Assembly (NCBI GenBank): GCA_037481655.1
Contig: JBBFLF010000014.1
Location: forward strand, 1 to 64,000
Origin: Desulfobaccales bacterium
GTDB lineage: Bacteria > Desulfobacterota > Desulfobaccia > Desulfobaccales > 0-14-0-80-60-11
Direction of reading: 5' to 3'
Length of the DNA stretch: 64,000 nt
Each line of letters starts with the position of its first letter. Positions within the stretch are counted from its first letter, which is position 1. A program made the position numbers and the translations under genes. The notes under the pieces were generated by a model. That model ran no database searches and was not told the origin of the DNA. It saw only the letters and a program-made list of their open reading frames with translations. Shown in pieces: positions 16,346 to 25,410 of this stretch.

Positions 16346-17552
16346 TTACGCCCCCATCGTGGGCCCAGAGGTCATCGGTCAGCTGCAGCGGCTGGCGGAG
16401 CGCCTCAAGGACCGGCGTTTCGTGCATATCAACTCCACCCGCACCGGCGGCGGGGTGGCGGAGATCCTCTCCCGGGCCGTGCCCCTCCTCAACCAGATGG
16501 GCCTCAACACCTTCTGGGAGGTGATTCAGGGGGATCCCACCTTCTTTGAGGTCACCAAGGCCTTCCACAATGCCCTGCAAGGGCACGACGTCCGCCTCAG
16601 CCCGGCGCAGCTTCGGCACTATGAGGAGGTGAACGAGGAAAACGCCCGCAAATTCACCTGGGAGGCGGACTATGTGCTGGTGCACGACCCCCAGCCGGCC
16701 TGGCTCATCAAGGTAATGCGTCAGCGGGCTCGGCATTGGATCTGGCGCTGCCACATCGACGTCTCCCGGCCCAATCTCAAGGTTTGGAAATACTTGCGGG
16801 AGATCGTCAGCGGCTATGACGCCTCGGTCTTTTCCATGGCGCAGTTCGCCCAGAACCTGCCGCACCCCCAATACCTCATCCGGCCTTCCATCGACCCCTT
16901 GAGCGAAAAGAACCGGGAGCTCACCCAGGAGGAGATCGACCAGGTGCTGCACCGCCTGGGGATCGAGCGGGACCGGCCCATTGTGCTTCAGGTCTCCCGC
17001 TTTGACTCCTTCAAGGACCCGGTGGGGGTGATCCAGGCCTTCCGCATGGTGCGCAAGCACGTGCCCTGCAAGCTCGTCCTGGCCGGGGGCGAGGCAACCG
17101 ACGATCCGGAGGGCCCCCGCATCTTCGCCGAGGTCATGGAGGCGGCAGAAGGGGAGCCGGACATCCAGGTGCTGCTGCTGCCGCCGGACGCCCACCATGA
17201 GGTGAACGCCCTGCAACGGGCCGCGGACATCATCGTGCAGAAATCCACCCGGGAGGGCTTCGGCCTCACCGTCACCGAGGCCATGTGGAAGGGCAAGCCG
17301 GTCATCGGCGGCGCCGTGGGGGGCATTGTGCTCCAAATCCGGGACTACCACACCGGCTTTCTGGTGCACTCCCCGGAGGGCTGCGCCTTCCGCATCCGCT
17401 ATCTCCTGCACCGGCCGGAGATGGCCCAGCGCATGGGCCGGCTGGCCCGGGAGTTCGTCCGCCAGCACTTCCTCATCACCCGCAACATCCGGGACTATCT
17501 CACTTTGCTCACCCTGGCGGAGAACCCCGGCAGCCGCACCATCGAACTGTAA
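16329..17552 (+). CDS. treT: GT4 trehalose synthase, TreT-like
   Basis: This 407-residue GT-B glycosyltransferase is of family GT4. The N-terminal domain contains HINSTRTGGGVAEIL and HDPQPAWLI. The C-terminal nucleotide-sugar domain has LQVSRFDSFKDPVGVI and the E-x7-E motif in STREGFGLTVTEAMWKGKPV. The HINSTxxGGGVAE motif is typical of TreT, which makes trehalose from NDP-glucose and glucose in one reversible step. It starts at GTG inside the preceding gene. Treating it as trehalose synthase agrees with the TreY and TreZ neighbours. Sucrose-phosphate synthase-like activity is less likely. Confidence 0.85.
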   Translation: MVTLNDYAPIVGPEVIGQLQRLAERLKDRRFVHINSTRTGGGVAEILSRAVPLLNQMGLNTFWEVIQGDPTFFEVTKAFHNALQGHDVRLSPAQLRHYEEVNEENARKFTWEADYVLVHDPQPAWLIKVMRQRARHWIWRCHIDVSRPNLKVWKYLREIVSGYDASVFSMAQFAQNLPHPQYLIRPSIDPLSEKNRELTQEEIDQVLHRLGIERDRPIVLQVSRFDSFKDPVGVIQAFRMVRKHVPCKLVLAGGEATDDPEGPRIFAEVMEAAEGEPDIQVLLLPPDAHHEVNALQRAADIIVQKSTREGFGLTVTEAMWKGKPVIGGAVGGIVLQIRDYHTGFLVHSPEGCAFRIRYLLHRPEMAQRMGRLAREFVRQHFLITRNIRDYLTLLTLAENPGSRTIEL

Positions 17553-17563
17553 AGGAGGCGCAG

Positions 17564-19408
17564 GTGCTGCCGGCGGCGCGCCTGGGGGCCACGTATCTGG
17601 GGGAGGGGCGCACCCGCTTCCTGGTCTGGGCCCCTGTCGCCCGGCAGGTGGAGGTGCACCTGGTGGCCCCCCGGGAGCGGCTCCTGCCCCTGGCGCCCCA
17701 GGAGCAGGGCTATTTCTCCGGGGTGGCGGAAGGGGTGGCGCCCGGCGCCCGCTACTTTTATCGCCTCAACGGCGAACGGGAATTTCCCGATCCTGCCTCC
17801 CGCTCGCAGCCGGAGGGGGTGCACGGCCCCTCGGAGGTCACCGACCCCGCCTTCCCCTGGGAGGATGAGCAGTGGGGCGGCCTGCCTCTGGAGGACTATG
17901 TCATCTATGAACTGCACGTGGGCACCTTCACCCCGGAGGGCACCTTCGAGGCCGTCATCCCCCATCTGGACGGGCTGAAAGCTTTGGGCATCACCGCCCT
18001 GGAGCTCATGCCGGTGGCCCAATTCCCCGGGACCCGCAACTGGGGCTACGACGGGGTCTATCCCTTCGCGGTGCAAGACAGCTACGGCGGCCCGGAGGGT
18101 TTGAAACGGCTGGTGAACGCCTGCCATGCGAAGGGCTTGGCGCTGATCCTGGATGTGGTTTACAACCACTTGGGGCCGGAAGGGAATTACCTCTGGGCCT
18201 ACGGGCCCTACTTCACTGAGCGCTACCGCACCCCCTGGGGCCCGGCCGTGAACTTTGGCGGCCCGGGAAGCGACCAGGTGCGCCGCTTCTTCATCGAGAA
18301 CGCCCTCATGTGGGGGGAGGAGTTCCATGTGGATGCGCTCAGGCTGGACGCCCTGCACGCCATCGTGGATCTGACCCCCCGGCCGTTTGTGGCGGAGTTG
18401 GCGGCGGCGGTGCGCCAGGCCCGGCGGCGCTGGCGGCGGCATTTTTACCTCATGGCGGAAAGCGACCTCAATGATGCCCGCCTGCTCCTCCCCCCGGAGC
18501 TGGGGGGGATGGGCCTGGACGCCCACTGGAACGAGGACTTCCACCACGCCCTGCACACCCTCCTCACCGGCGAGAAAGGCGGCTACTACCAGGACTACGG
18601 CCGCCTGGCGCACCTGGTGAAGGCCTGGAGGGAGGGGTTTGTCTATACCGGCCAGTATTCGCCTTACCGGCAGCGCCGCCATGGCAGCTCCGTGGCCCAG
18701 GTGGAGCCGTCCCGGCTGGTGGTCTTCTCCCAGAACCACGACCAGGTGGGCAACCGCCCCCAGGGCGAGCGCTTAAGCGCCCTGGTCTCCCGGGAGGCCC
18801 TGAAGCTGGCCGCCGGGGTGGTGCTCCTTTCCCCCTTCACGCCGCTGTTGTTCATGGGGGAAGAGTACGGCGAAACCGCACCTTTTCCGTATTTCATCAG
18901 CCACGGGGACCCGGAGCTCCTGGAGGCGGTGCGCCGGGGCCGCCGGGAGGAGCACGCCGCCCTGGCAGCAGTCGGGGAGCTCCCCGATCCGGGGGACCCG
19001 GCCACCTTTGCCGCCGCCACCCTCAATCATGCCTTGAAAGAAGAAGGCTGGCACCGGCAGATGTGGGAGTATTATCGGGAGCTTTTGCTTCTGCGCCGGG
19101 AATTGCGCTCCCGGGCCGGGCTCCAGGCGGGCGCCCGGGAGGTTATGGGCTACGAAAAGGAAAAGCTCCTGGTGGTGCAGCTTCAGGGCGAATCAGGGCA
19201 GGCGGTGATGACTTTCCATTTCGGCGATCTTCCCCTGGACCTCTTCCTGCCCTGGCCGGAGGGGGTGTGGCGCCTGCGCCTGGAGTCCGCCGCCCCCATG
19301 TGGGGCGGGCCGGGCCCCCAGGCCCCGGGGGAGCTCCGCAGCGACGGCCGGGTGCGCTTGAGCCTCCGGCCCCACTCCTTGGCGGTGTATCTGGGGGAGG
19401 AGGGCTGA
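17564..19408 (+). CDS. treZ: Malto-oligosyltrehalose trehalohydrolase TreZ
   Basis: TreZ is a GH13 enzyme that releases trehalose from maltooligosyl trehalose made by TreY. The 614-residue protein has an N-terminal CBM48-like domain (about 1-95), a GH13 barrel and a C-terminal beta domain. Conserved regions are DVVYNHLGPEGN, the nucleophile region DALRLDALHAI, the acid/base MAESDLND and the FSQNHDQVGNR region. These patterns are more TreZ-like than branching enzyme-like. I choose the GTG at 17564, which has a perfect AGGAGG five bases upstream, eleven bases after the treT stop. The frame upstream is open but overlaps treT. Its stop overlaps the next ATG. Confidence 0.95.
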   Translation: MLPAARLGATYLGEGRTRFLVWAPVARQVEVHLVAPRERLLPLAPQEQGYFSGVAEGVAPGARYFYRLNGEREFPDPASRSQPEGVHGPSEVTDPAFPWEDEQWGGLPLEDYVIYELHVGTFTPEGTFEAVIPHLDGLKALGITALELMPVAQFPGTRNWGYDGVYPFAVQDSYGGPEGLKRLVNACHAKGLALILDVVYNHLGPEGNYLWAYGPYFTERYRTPWGPAVNFGGPGSDQVRRFFIENALMWGEEFHVDALRLDALHAIVDLTPRPFVAELAAAVRQARRRWRRHFYLMAESDLNDARLLLPPELGGMGLDAHWNEDFHHALHTLLTGEKGGYYQDYGRLAHLVKAWREGFVYTGQYSPYRQRRHGSSVAQVEPSRLVVFSQNHDQVGNRPQGERLSALVSREALKLAAGVVLLSPFTPLLFMGEEYGETAPFPYFISHGDPELLEAVRRGRREEHAALAAVGELPDPGDPATFAAATLNHALKEEGWHRQMWEYYRELLLLRRELRSRAGLQAGAREVMGYEKEKLLVVQLQGESGQAVMTFHFGDLPLDLFLPWPEGVWRLRLESAAPMWGGPGPQAPGELRSDGRVRLSLRPHSLAVYLGEEG

Positions 19409-21864
19409 TGGAGCGCTACATCTGCATCCATGGGCATTTTTATCAGCCGCCCCGGGAGAATCCCTGGCTGGAGGACGTGGAGCTGGAGGATTCCGCCTAC
19501 CCCTACCACGACTGGAACGAGCGGGTGGCGGCGGAGTGCTACGCCCCCAACACCGTCTCCCGCATTCTGGACGGCGAAGGCCGCATCGTGCGCCTGCCCA
19601 ACAATTACGCCTCCATCAGCTTCAATTTCGGCCCCACCCTGCTGGCCTGGATGGCCGCCAAGGCCCCGGAGATCTATGAGGCCATCCTGGAAGCGGACCG
19701 GCTCAGCCAGCGGCGCTTTTCCGGCCACGGCTCGGCTCTGGCCCAGGCCTACAACCACATCATCCTGCCCCTGGCTACGCCCCGGGACAAATACACCCAG
19801 ATCCTCTGGGGCATCCGGGACTTTGAGCAGCGCTTCGGCCGCCGGCCAGAAGGCCTGTGGCTGCCGGAGACCGCAGTGGACCTGGAGACCCTGGACATCA
19901 TGGCGGAGCTGGGGCTGAGCTTCACCATCCTGGCCCCCCACCAGGCGGCCAAGGTCCGGCCTCCGGGGCAGGAGTCCTGGCACGAGGTCAACGGCGGCCG
20001 CATTGACCCCACCATGGCCTACCGGGTGCGGTTGCCCTCGGGTCGCAGTCTCGCCCTCTTCTTTTACGACGGCCCCATCTCCCGGGCAGTGGCCTTTGAG
20101 AATTTGCTCAGCCGGGGGGAGGACCTGGCGGCGCGGCTGTTGGGAGCCTTCTCCGAAGACCGCCCCTGGCCCCAGCTGGTGCACATCGCCACCGACGGGG
20201 AAACCTACGGCCACCACCATCACCACGGGGACATGGCCCTGGCCTACGCCCTCAATTACCTGGAGGCCCAGGAGGGGGTGCGCCTCACCAACTACGGGGA
20301 GTATCTGGAGCGCCACCCCCCCACCTGGGAGGTGGAGATCATTGAAAACACTTCCTGGAGCTGCAGTCACGGGGTGGAACGCTGGTGGCGGGATTGCGGC
20401 TGCAGTGACGGCGGCCCGCCCCACTGGCGCCAGGACTGGCGCACCCCCTTGCGGGAGGCTCTCGACTGGCTCCGGGACACCCTGGCCCCCCGCTTTGAGA
20501 CCGCGGCCGGGCGTCTGCTCCATGACCCCTGGGCCGCCCGCAACGACTATATCCGGGTCATCCTGGACCGCAGCCCCGAAACCCTGGCGGAATTTCTGTC
20601 GGCCCACGCCCGCCGGGAGCTCTCACCCGAGGAGACCCAGATCGTCCTCAAACTCCTGGAGATGCAGCGCCATGCCCTGCTCATTTACACCAGCTGCGGC
20701 TGGTTCTTTGCCGAGCTCTCGGGCCTGGAGACGGTGCAGGTGCTCAAATACGCCGGCCGGGTGGTGCAGCTGGCCCAGGAGCTCTTCGGCGATGAACTGG
20801 AAGCGGCCTTTCTCAAGCGCCTGGCCGCGGCCAAAAGCAACCTGCCGGAACACGGGGACGCCCGCCGCCTCTATGAAAAATTCGTGCGCCCGGCCATGCT
20901 GGACCTCCTCAAGGTGGGGGCCCATTATGCGGTGAGCTCCCTGTTTGAGGACTACCAGCCCCGGAACCGCATCTTTTGCTACACCGTGGCCCAGGAGGAC
21001 CATCGGGTCTCCGAGGTGGGCAAGGCCAAGCTCGCCCTGGGCCGCATCGAGGTGACCTCGGAGATCACCCTGGAGTCGCTGAAGGTGAGTTACGCGGTGC
21101 TGCACTTCGGCGATCACAATCTCTGCGGCGGAGTCCGGCCTTTCCAGGGGGAAGAGGCCTACGGCCGCCTGGTGTGGGAGATCACCGAGGCCTTTTCCTG
21201 GGCGGATTTCCCGGAGACCATCCGCCGCATCGACCGCCATTTTGGCGAATCCACCTATTCCCTCCGGTCCCTGTTCCGGGATGAGCAACGCAAGATCCTG
21301 GAGCAGATCCTGGCGGTGAGCCTCCAGGAAATCTGGGACCTGTACAGCCGGGTCTTTGCCCACCAGGTCCCCCTCATGCGCTTCCATAAGGAGCTGGGGG
21401 TGCCGCTCCCCCGTCCTTTGCAGGTCACGGCCGAGCTCATTTTGAACTACCAGCTCACCAAAGCCTTTCAGGCACCCCGGCTGGACCTGGAAAATATCCG
21501 GGCCCTGATGGCGGAGGCCAGGCGCCTGGACGTGCCCTTGGAGGGCCGGCGTCTGGAATACGCCGTGCGCCGGGCCGCCGAACGGCTGATGCAGACATGG
21601 TCTCAAGCCCCCGATGATCTGGAAGTCTGCCGAGATTTGCTGGAAGTGGTGCGCCTCTTGCCGGAGCTCTCCTTTGAGGTGAATCTCTGGCGGGTGCAAA
21701 ACCTGTGGTACGAACTGGCAGGCAGCGTTTATCCGGAAAGACAGCGTCGGGCCCAGGCGGGCGACCCCCAGGCCCTAAGGTGGACGGAGCTCTTCCTGGA
21801 CCTGGGCCGGGAGCTGGGCTTCAGCCAGGCGGCCCTGGCGCACCTGGCGGCGGAGGCCCCATGA
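19408..21864 (+). CDS. GH57 family glycoside hydrolase with DUF3536
   Basis: This 818-residue protein has a GH57 barrel (about 1-330) with H8-G-H10-F-Y-Q-P, the nucleophile glutamate in GLWLPETAVD and the acid in HIATDGETYGHHHHHGD, followed by a DUF3536-type helical region. GH57 enzymes act on alpha-glucans (amylase, 4-alpha-glucanotransferase, branching enzyme). The exact activity cannot be told from the sequence. Position between treZ and treY suggests that it trims or reshapes glucan to feed TreY. The start ATG overlaps the treZ stop (TGATG) and its stop overlaps the treY start (ATGA). Confidence 0.9.
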   Translation: MERYICIHGHFYQPPRENPWLEDVELEDSAYPYHDWNERVAAECYAPNTVSRILDGEGRIVRLPNNYASISFNFGPTLLAWMAAKAPEIYEAILEADRLSQRRFSGHGSALAQAYNHIILPLATPRDKYTQILWGIRDFEQRFGRRPEGLWLPETAVDLETLDIMAELGLSFTILAPHQAAKVRPPGQESWHEVNGGRIDPTMAYRVRLPSGRSLALFFYDGPISRAVAFENLLSRGEDLAARLLGAFSEDRPWPQLVHIATDGETYGHHHHHGDMALAYALNYLEAQEGVRLTNYGEYLERHPPTWEVEIIENTSWSCSHGVERWWRDCGCSDGGPPHWRQDWRTPLREALDWLRDTLAPRFETAAGRLLHDPWAARNDYIRVILDRSPETLAEFLSAHARRELSPEETQIVLKLLEMQRHALLIYTSCGWFFAELSGLETVQVLKYAGRVVQLAQELFGDELEAAFLKRLAAAKSNLPEHGDARRLYEKFVRPAMLDLLKVGAHYAVSSLFEDYQPRNRIFCYTVAQEDHRVSEVGKAKLALGRIEVTSEITLESLKVSYAVLHFGDHNLCGGVRPFQGEEAYGRLVWEITEAFSWADFPETIRRIDRHFGESTYSLRSLFRDEQRKILEQILAVSLQEIWDLYSRVFAHQVPLMRFHKELGVPLPRPLQVTAELILNYQLTKAFQAPRLDLENIRALMAEARRLDVPLEGRRLEYAVRRAAERLMQTWSQAPDDLEVCRDLLEVVRLLPELSFEVNLWRVQNLWYELAGSVYPERQRRAQAGDPQALRWTELFLDLGRELGFSQAALAHLAAEAP

Positions 21865-24719
21865 GCGCCGACGCCATCCCCGCCGCCACCTACCGCCTGC
21901 AATTCCACCACGGCTTCCGCTTCATCGCCGCCCAGGCCCTGATTCCTTACCTCCATGATTTGGGGATTTCCCATCTTTACGCCTCCCCCTTTTTCAAGGC
22001 CCGGCGCCGGAGCCTGCACGGCTATTCCGTCACCAACCCCCTGGAAATCAACCCGGAGCTGGGCTCCCGGGTCTCCTTCACCGCCCTCACCCGGGCCCTG
22101 AAGGCCAAGGACATGGGGCTGATCCTGGACATCGTCCCCAATCACATGGCCTTAAGCCCCGACAATCCCTGGTGGCAGGAGGTGCTGGAGGACGGCCCCG
22201 CCTCCCCTTATGCGGTCTTCTTTGACATCGACTGGCAGCCCCCCCAACGCTTCCTCGCCGGCAAGGTGCTGCTCCCCATTCTGGGCAGCCCCTACCACCA
22301 GGCCCTGGAGAATCAGGAGCTCAAGCTCACCCTGGAGCCGGAGGGTTTTGCCGTTCATTACTACGATTTGAAATTCCCTTTAGATCCTCGCACCTACAGC
22401 GTCGTTCTCAGTCACCGCCTGGAGGAGCTCACGGCCGAGCTGGGGCCGGAGGACCCTGCCCTTTTGGCCCTACAGGGGCTCATCACTTTAAGCCGGCACC
22501 TGCCGCCCCGGAGCGCCACCGGCCGCAAAAAGCTTCAGGAACGCCAGCGCACCAAGCAGATCCTCAAAAAAAACCTCTGGCTCAACTACCTCACCCAGCC
22601 CGCCATCCGCCGCTTCGTGGATGGGAATCTGGCCCGCTTCAATGGCATCCGGGGGGAGGCCGCCAGCTTCGATCTCCTGGACCGTCTGCTCAGCCTGCAG
22701 GCCTATCGCCTGGCGTGGTGGCAGGTGGCCCTGGATTTCATCAATTATCGCCGCTTTTTCAGCGTCAACGACCTCATCGGGCTCAGGGTCGAGGACCCCC
22801 AGGTCTTCGAGGCCAGTCATTCCCTTCTGTTTACCCTCATCCGGGAAGACAAGATCGCCGGCCTGCGCATCGATCACATCGACGGCCTCTTTGACCCCGC
22901 CGCCTATCTGGGGCGGCTGCAGGAGCGGCTGGCCGCCTCCAGGGGCGGCGGAAACCCACGATTTTTCGTGGTGGTGGAAAAGATCCTGGCCCCGGAGGAG
23001 ACTTTGCCTTCGGACTGGCCGGTGGCCGGCACCACCGGGTATGATTTTCTCGACCGGGTCACCGGCCTCTTTGTCCACCCCGGCGGCTGGGACAAGGTCC
23101 GGCGCATCTACGCCCGCTTCACCGGCCTGGCGGACTCCTGGCCGGAGGTGGTCTACGAGAAGAAGAAGCTGGTGCTGGAAAGCCTCTTCGGCGGCGAGCT
23201 GGAGAACCTGGGGCATCAATTGCGGCTCCTGGCGGAGCAGGACCGCCAGGCCCGGGACATCCCCCGGGCGGATCTCAAAGAGGCCCTGGAGGAGATCATC
23301 GCCTCCCTGCCCCAATACCGCACCTACATCCGCAGCCTGGAGGTAGGGGCAGCGGACCAGGCCTGCCTGGAGCGGGGCCTGGCCGCCGCCCGCCAGCGCC
23401 GCCCGGAGCTCAATCCCCTGGCCCTCAATTTCCTGCGCCGGGTTCTGCTCCTGGACTTTCCCCCACACCTCCCCGAAGAGCAGAAGCGGGAGTGGCTCCA
23501 GTTTGTCATGCGCTGGCAGCAGTTCACCGGGCCCATCACCGCCAAGGGCCTGGAGGACACCGCCCTCTATGTCTATCATCCCCTGGCGGCGTTGAATGAG
23601 GTGGGCACCGCCATGGAGGCGGTGACGCCGGCGGCCTTCCACGCCTTCAACGCAGCCCGCCACGCTGCCTGGCCCCATACCCTGAACGCCACCTCCACCC
23701 ATGACACTAAGCGCAGTGAGGACGTGCGCCTCCGCCTGACGGTGCTCTCCGAGATCCCCGAGGAATGGGAGGCCCGCCTCAGGCGCTGGCGGGCCCTCAA
23801 CCGCCACAAAAAGCGGCAGGTCCGGGACCGCACCGCGCCGGACGCCAACGAGGAATATTTTATCTACCAGACGCTCCTGGGGGCTTGGCCGCTGTTGCCG
23901 GGGGAGCTCTCCGCCTTCCCCGAGCGTCTGGCCGCCTATCTCATCAAGGCCCTCCGGGAGGCCAAGGTGCACAGTCACTGGACCCATCCGGATGAGGAGT
24001 ATGAAGGAGCCCTGCTGGCCTTTGTCCGGGAGCTGTTGAAGGACACCCCGGAGAATGATTTTCTCCGGGATTTCCTGGAATTCCAGGCCTTGCTCGCCTG
24101 GTGCGGCGCCCTCAACTCCCTCTCCCAGGTGCTCCTCAAGATCACCGCCCCCGGCATCCCCGACTTCTACCAGGGCACGGAGCTGTGGAACCTCAGCCTG
24201 GTGGACCCCGACAACCGCCGGCCGGTGGATTTCCGCCGGCGCACCCAGATGTTACGGGAGCTTAAGCGCAAGGCCGCCCGGGGCAAGACGGCCCTCTTTC
24301 CGGAGCTATGGGCTCACTGGCGCCGGGGAGAGATCAAGCTATATGTCACGGCCATGGCCTTAAACTTCCGCCGCGCCCACCTGCCCCTGTTTCTGGACGG
24401 GGACTATCTCCCCCTGGCGGCCCAGGGACCCCAGGCGGAGCGGCTGGTGGCCTTCGCCCGCCGGCTGGGGGAAGACTGGGTGGTGGCGGTGGCGGGCCGT
24501 TTTTTTGCCGGGTTGGGGGAGGTAGGCCGCTATTCCGGGGGCGATCCCTGGCGGGAGACCGTGCTCCTTTTGCCGCCAGAAGCCCCGTCCCACTTCGAGG
24601 AGGTGCTGAGCGGCCGCCTGCTCACCGCCACCGCCGGTCAGGATACCCGCCATTTGCCCGTGGAAGAGCTCCTGGCGCACCTGCCGGCCGCCCTCTTGCG
24701 GGGCCGCCGGAAATCATGA
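21861..24719 (+). CDS. treY: Malto-oligosyltrehalose synthase TreY
   Basis: TreY is a GH13 intramolecular transglucosylase that converts the reducing-end alpha-1,4 link of maltooligosaccharide to the alpha,alpha-1,1 link of trehalose. The 952-residue length is slightly above typical (700-950). Motifs include PAATYRLQFHHGFRF, DIVPNHMA, the nucleophile GLRIDHIDGLFDP, the acid/base VVEKIL and the late NATSTHDTKRSEDVR. It is the last gene of the operon and its ATG overlaps the GH57 stop by four bases. Together with TreZ this gives the TreYZ route, while TreT gives a second route. No debranching treX is present in the window. Confidence 0.96.
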   Translation: MSADAIPAATYRLQFHHGFRFIAAQALIPYLHDLGISHLYASPFFKARRRSLHGYSVTNPLEINPELGSRVSFTALTRALKAKDMGLILDIVPNHMALSPDNPWWQEVLEDGPASPYAVFFDIDWQPPQRFLAGKVLLPILGSPYHQALENQELKLTLEPEGFAVHYYDLKFPLDPRTYSVVLSHRLEELTAELGPEDPALLALQGLITLSRHLPPRSATGRKKLQERQRTKQILKKNLWLNYLTQPAIRRFVDGNLARFNGIRGEAASFDLLDRLLSLQAYRLAWWQVALDFINYRRFFSVNDLIGLRVEDPQVFEASHSLLFTLIREDKIAGLRIDHIDGLFDPAAYLGRLQERLAASRGGGNPRFFVVVEKILAPEETLPSDWPVAGTTGYDFLDRVTGLFVHPGGWDKVRRIYARFTGLADSWPEVVYEKKKLVLESLFGGELENLGHQLRLLAEQDRQARDIPRADLKEALEEIIASLPQYRTYIRSLEVGAADQACLERGLAAARQRRPELNPLALNFLRRVLLLDFPPHLPEEQKREWLQFVMRWQQFTGPITAKGLEDTALYVYHPLAALNEVGTAMEAVTPAAFHAFNAARHAAWPHTLNATSTHDTKRSEDVRLRLTVLSEIPEEWEARLRRWRALNRHKKRQVRDRTAPDANEEYFIYQTLLGAWPLLPGELSAFPERLAAYLIKALREAKVHSHWTHPDEEYEGALLAFVRELLKDTPENDFLRDFLEFQALLAWCGALNSLSQVLLKITAPGIPDFYQGTELWNLSLVDPDNRRPVDFRRRTQMLRELKRKAARGKTALFPELWAHWRRGEIKLYVTAMALNFRRAHLPLFLDGDYLPLAAQGPQAERLVAFARRLGEDWVVAVAGRFFAGLGEVGRYSGGDPWRETVLLLPPEAPSHFEEVLSGRLLTATAGQDTRHLPVEELLAHLPAALLRGRRKS

Positions 24720-25250
24720 CAGACGGGCCTTGGAGAAGACCTGCCCCTCTCACCCCATCACCTCAAGGTCCGGGCGCAAGGATGATTTCCCCCCGGGCCA
24801 GGTCCTGATCGCAGGCATATTTCCGGCATGCTGTGCCTGCGGGGAGGCGAAAGGCCTTCCATCATTTAGATAAAGGAGCCCCCGGTCCTGGGTCTCACTG
24901 AGGCCCGCTCCCGGCCTCCTTCAGGGCGGGGGCACCCGGGTCCACCGGTTCTATTTAATGAGACAAGGGAAGGGAACCTTGCGGGGAAGGAAACCACCCC
25001 CCTCATAAAGGTAGCGGGCCTGAACCAGGTCTCACGGGGGTCCGGCAGTCCTCCAGTCACCTTAAAAGGCCCAAAGGGGAAAGGCCGATGCTGCGAACCC
25101 TGTAAGAGGGAAACGAAAGGGGAGGAAGCCCTGCTCCAGATATGCCCGTCACACCTGAGCCTAAGGCTTTGGTGGGCCGGTGCAGTTTCGCCACAGGAAA
25201 TCTGGAATTCGGGGGGAGAGCGGGGAACGAAGCCAAGCTCTTGAAATTAC
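24720..25250. other. Intergenic region, no gene seen
   Basis: This 531-bp gap lies between treY and tRNA-Leu(UAA). It is host-like in composition and has short frames without coding character. No clear terminator follows treY, and the tRNA 3' side (minus strand) lacks an obvious hairpin with a T-run. I see nothing else supportable. Confidence 0.4.
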
Positions 25251-25337
25251 TGGTGCCTGGGGCCGGACTCGAACCGGCACGGGGAAACCCCCGAGGGATT
25301 TTAAGTCCCTTGCGTCTACCCGTTTCGCCACCCAGGC
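25251..25337 (-). tRNA. tRNA-Leu (UAA)
   Basis: The minus strand folds as a class II tRNA. The acceptor GCCTGGG pairs with CCCAGGC, the anticodon loop CTTAAAA gives anticodon UAA, a long variable arm CGGGGGTTTCCCCG follows, and the T-arm is GCCGGTTCGAGTCCGGC. The discriminator A and CCA are encoded. Bases 25296-25337 (5' half up to the anticodon loop) are duplicated at 54935-54976, so this gene is the attachment site of the island to its right. Its upstream (promoter) side now lies inside the island. Confidence 0.97.
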
Positions 25338-25339
25338 TT
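25296..25339. repeat. att site, tRNA-proximal copy of 44-bp direct repeat
   Basis: This 44-bp block runs from the anticodon loop to two bases beyond the tRNA 5' end. It is identical to 54935-54978. The bases on both sides differ between the copies, which sets the limits of identity. The strand exchange point is probably in the anticodon loop/stem, a common site for tyrosine integrases. Confidence 0.93.
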
Positions 25340-25389
25340 TGTGTAATTTCAATAAGTTATGGCAACCTCCCCTTTCAGAATCCGAGCCT

Positions 25390-25410
25390 GGTGAATATAT
25401 AGGTGAATAT
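25390..25410. repeat. Putative integrase arm-type site, left end
   Basis: A 21-bp sequence beginning GGTGAATATATAGGTGAATA contains two GGTGAATAT units 12 bp apart. The identical 21 bp occurs at 54798-54818, in the same orientation, near the other end. It lies 51 bp from the repeat and touches the integrase stop codon. Paired repeats near both ends are expected of integrase arm-binding sites. Confidence 0.65.
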
